From: Rebecca billardiae RCC1528
Lineage: Eukaryota > Haptophyta
Assembly: GCA_965240325.2 (NCBI GenBank)
Contig: OZ251224.1
Coordinates: 1,612,001-1,676,000, forward strand
Direction: 5' to 3'
Length of the DNA: 64,000 bases
The stretch's first letter is position 1, and every line of letters starts with the position of its first letter. Below, one piece after another: positions 62,735 through 64,000 of this stretch. Made by a program: the position numbers and the translations under genes. The notes beneath the pieces are model-generated. The model saw only the letters and a program-made list of their open reading frames with translations. It was not told the DNA's origin and ran no database searches.

Positions 62735-63993
62735 CTAGCGGCCGGCGCGCGCGCGCAGGCAGGGCGAGAGGCGCTGGCGCGGCGCGAGCCGGCGCGTGCG
62801 CGCGAGCGGGCGCACCTGCTTGAGGTACTCGCCCTGCGCCATGCGCTCGACGACGGGCCGCTGGTCGCTCGTGCCGGCAGAGCGAGAGCGCGCGCCACTG
62901 CTGGCCCCGGCCTGCCGGCTGCGCAGCCTCGCACCGAGACCGACCGAGCGGAGCTCGGGGCGGTGGAACGAGGCGAGCGGCGCGTCGCGCCTGCCGCCGC
63001 GCGTGCGCGCCTGCTCCACCGCGCCGCCGTGCTCGCCCGCCGCCTCCTCCGCCGCGTCGGCCTCGAAGACGGCGGCTGCCAGCGGCAGGCTGAGCCGCGC
63101 GCCGGCTCACTCACACTGTGAGTCACACCCGCGGTCGCCTCGACGGCCAACTATCCACAGCTGCTCGAGCTGCTGGAGGGCGCCGCGACGATGGCGGCGC
63201 GGGCGCCCAGCGCGTCCGTTGCCGCGTCGCTCAGCTCGTCGAGCTCGGCGCCGCACTTCGCCAGCTTGGCGCCTAGCGCCTCCGCGTGTCACGTGCTCGT
63301 GCACGTCAGCCTGCTGATACGCCGCCGCCCATCGGCACTCCTGGCATCTGCGCGCGCAGCTGCTGCAGCTCGACGGCGGAGTCGTCGCGGCTGGCGGCGA
63401 GGGTGCGCACCGCGTCGATTGCCGAGGCCTGCAGCCCGGTGATCGCCGCGTCGACGCGCGCGGCGATTTCCCCACGCAGCTCCTCGCGCCACGTGGCCGC
63501 CGCTCGCGTGGCAGGCAGCTGGGCACCGCTGCGCGACCCGGAACCGGCGCGCGTTTCACTGATGCTCCTGCTCGTCCTCACGCTGCTGCACCTCCGCGCC
63601 GCCGTCGACCGAGTTGAGGAGGAGCTCGCGCTCGGCGTCGAGGCGCGAGCTCGCGTGCTCGAGCTCGCCCTTCAGCCGCGCGAGCTCTGGGCGCATCCGG
63701 CTCATCAGCTCTGGCCGCGCCGCTCGCTCGCAGCGGCGCGCTCTGCTCCGGGCGGCGAGCGACGAGCTCGCGTGCTCCGGACTCGGCTCGCCCTTGCGCG
63801 CTGCTCCTCGAGTGACGAACGCGCCCGCGGGCAGGTTGTTGCCCGTCGCCCCCGCCGCGATCTCGCCGCCCCCGCCGCGATCTCGTCGCGCATGCTCCGT
63901 GGCCGTGCGCAGCGCGACGCAACTGGTGCGCGCGCTCCGTGTCTGGCGCGCGCCTAGTAGCGGCAGCGAGGCTTGTTTATTTACTATGGTCAT
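62735..63993 (-). CDS. Probable multi-exon coiled-coil gene, incomplete
   Basis: Several protein-like segments sit in different frames of the minus strand. 63993 to ~63570 contains MRPELARLKGELEHASSRLD. 63570-63310 contains TWREELRGEIAARVDAAITG and DSAVELQQLRAQMPGV. 63280-63160 contains EALGAKLAKCGAELDELSDA. ~63090-62820 contains AVFEADAAEEAAGEHGG, FHRPELRSVGLGARLR and RMAQGEYLKQ followed by GTGCGC. Together they suggest exons of a coiled-coil protein separated by short CG-rich introns, but I could not fix the boundaries, and the 5' end may lie beyond the window. No family recognised. Confidence 0.4.
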
Positions 63994-64000
63994 GTGCTTA

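Overview
The window is GC-rich nuclear DNA from a unicellular, flagellated, photosynthetic eukaryote, most likely a haptophyte alga (Emiliania/Chrysochromulina/Prymnesium type). Several genes point to a plastid: a DUF92/VTE6-like phytyl-phosphate kinase, a DUF1995 protein and an EXECUTER-like UVR/DUF3506 protein, each starting with a hydrophobic signal-peptide-like leader as expected for a secondary plastid. A triple-DM10 protein points to a flagellum. Derlin, a DHHC transferase, proteasome alpha-5, RNase H2 subunit C and spliceosomal introns are plainly eukaryotic. The introns are short (mostly 80-150 bp), CG-alternating, and mostly start GTGCG and end CGCAG. The haptophyte assignment is inference; a pelagophyte or another secondary-plastid alga is not excluded.

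Layout. 1-1.2 kb: start of a secreted LNR/kringle protein (-). 1.3-2.4 kb: repeat-associated basic ORF. 4.1-6.4 kb: WHEP-threonyl-tRNA synthetase (-), divergent from a MYND-finger protein (6.8-8.7 kb) whose tail runs into a TIR element (8.66-9.99 kb). 10.2-16 kb: VTE6-like kinase, a membrane protein with faint polycystin likeness, DUF1995 protein, SDR enzyme. 17.0 kb: mitochondrial uL24. 18-19.1 kb: long microsatellites. 19.8-24.1 kb: RNASEH2C, enoyl-CoA isomerase, small tail-anchored protein, Derlin. 24.7-25.4 kb: long-TIR foldback element. 26.7-31.3 kb: Patched/Dispatched-like SSD protein with a ShKT-like insert. 33.5-36.8 kb: proteasome alpha-5 and a secretory thioredoxin-thioredoxin reductase fusion. 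36.8-41.2 kb: repeat-rich, no confident gene. 41.2-48.5 kb: EXECUTER-like, glycosyltransferase-like, PUB-domain and MFS/GPH transporter genes. 49.9-54.6 kb: sulfotransferase-histidine phosphatase fusion, DHHC transferase, FUN14 protein, ABM-fold protein. 54.7-56.9 kb: three near-identical 734-bp tandem repeats. 57.7-62.5 kb: DM10 flagellar protein divergent from a double-AAA ATPase. 62.7-64 kb: partial coiled-coil gene (-).

Architecture. Nine gene pairs are head-to-head, most with fewer than 300 bp between start codons, so shared bidirectional promoters look like the rule here. The pairs do not form one pathway; this is ordinary housekeeping, plastid, secretory and flagellar content interrupted by repeats. 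The most unusual proteins are the N-terminal-thioredoxin/TrxR fusion with a SAP-like insert, the sulfotransferase-phosphatase fusion, the ThrRS with WHEP in place of TGS, and the SSD protein with a six-cysteine ShKT-like module.

Many reading frames open at GTG or TTG; for nuclear genes I moved starts to the first plausible ATG. Exon joins were worked out by hand from frame, GT-AG dinucleotides and protein-family continuity; feature spans run from start codon to stop codon including introns.
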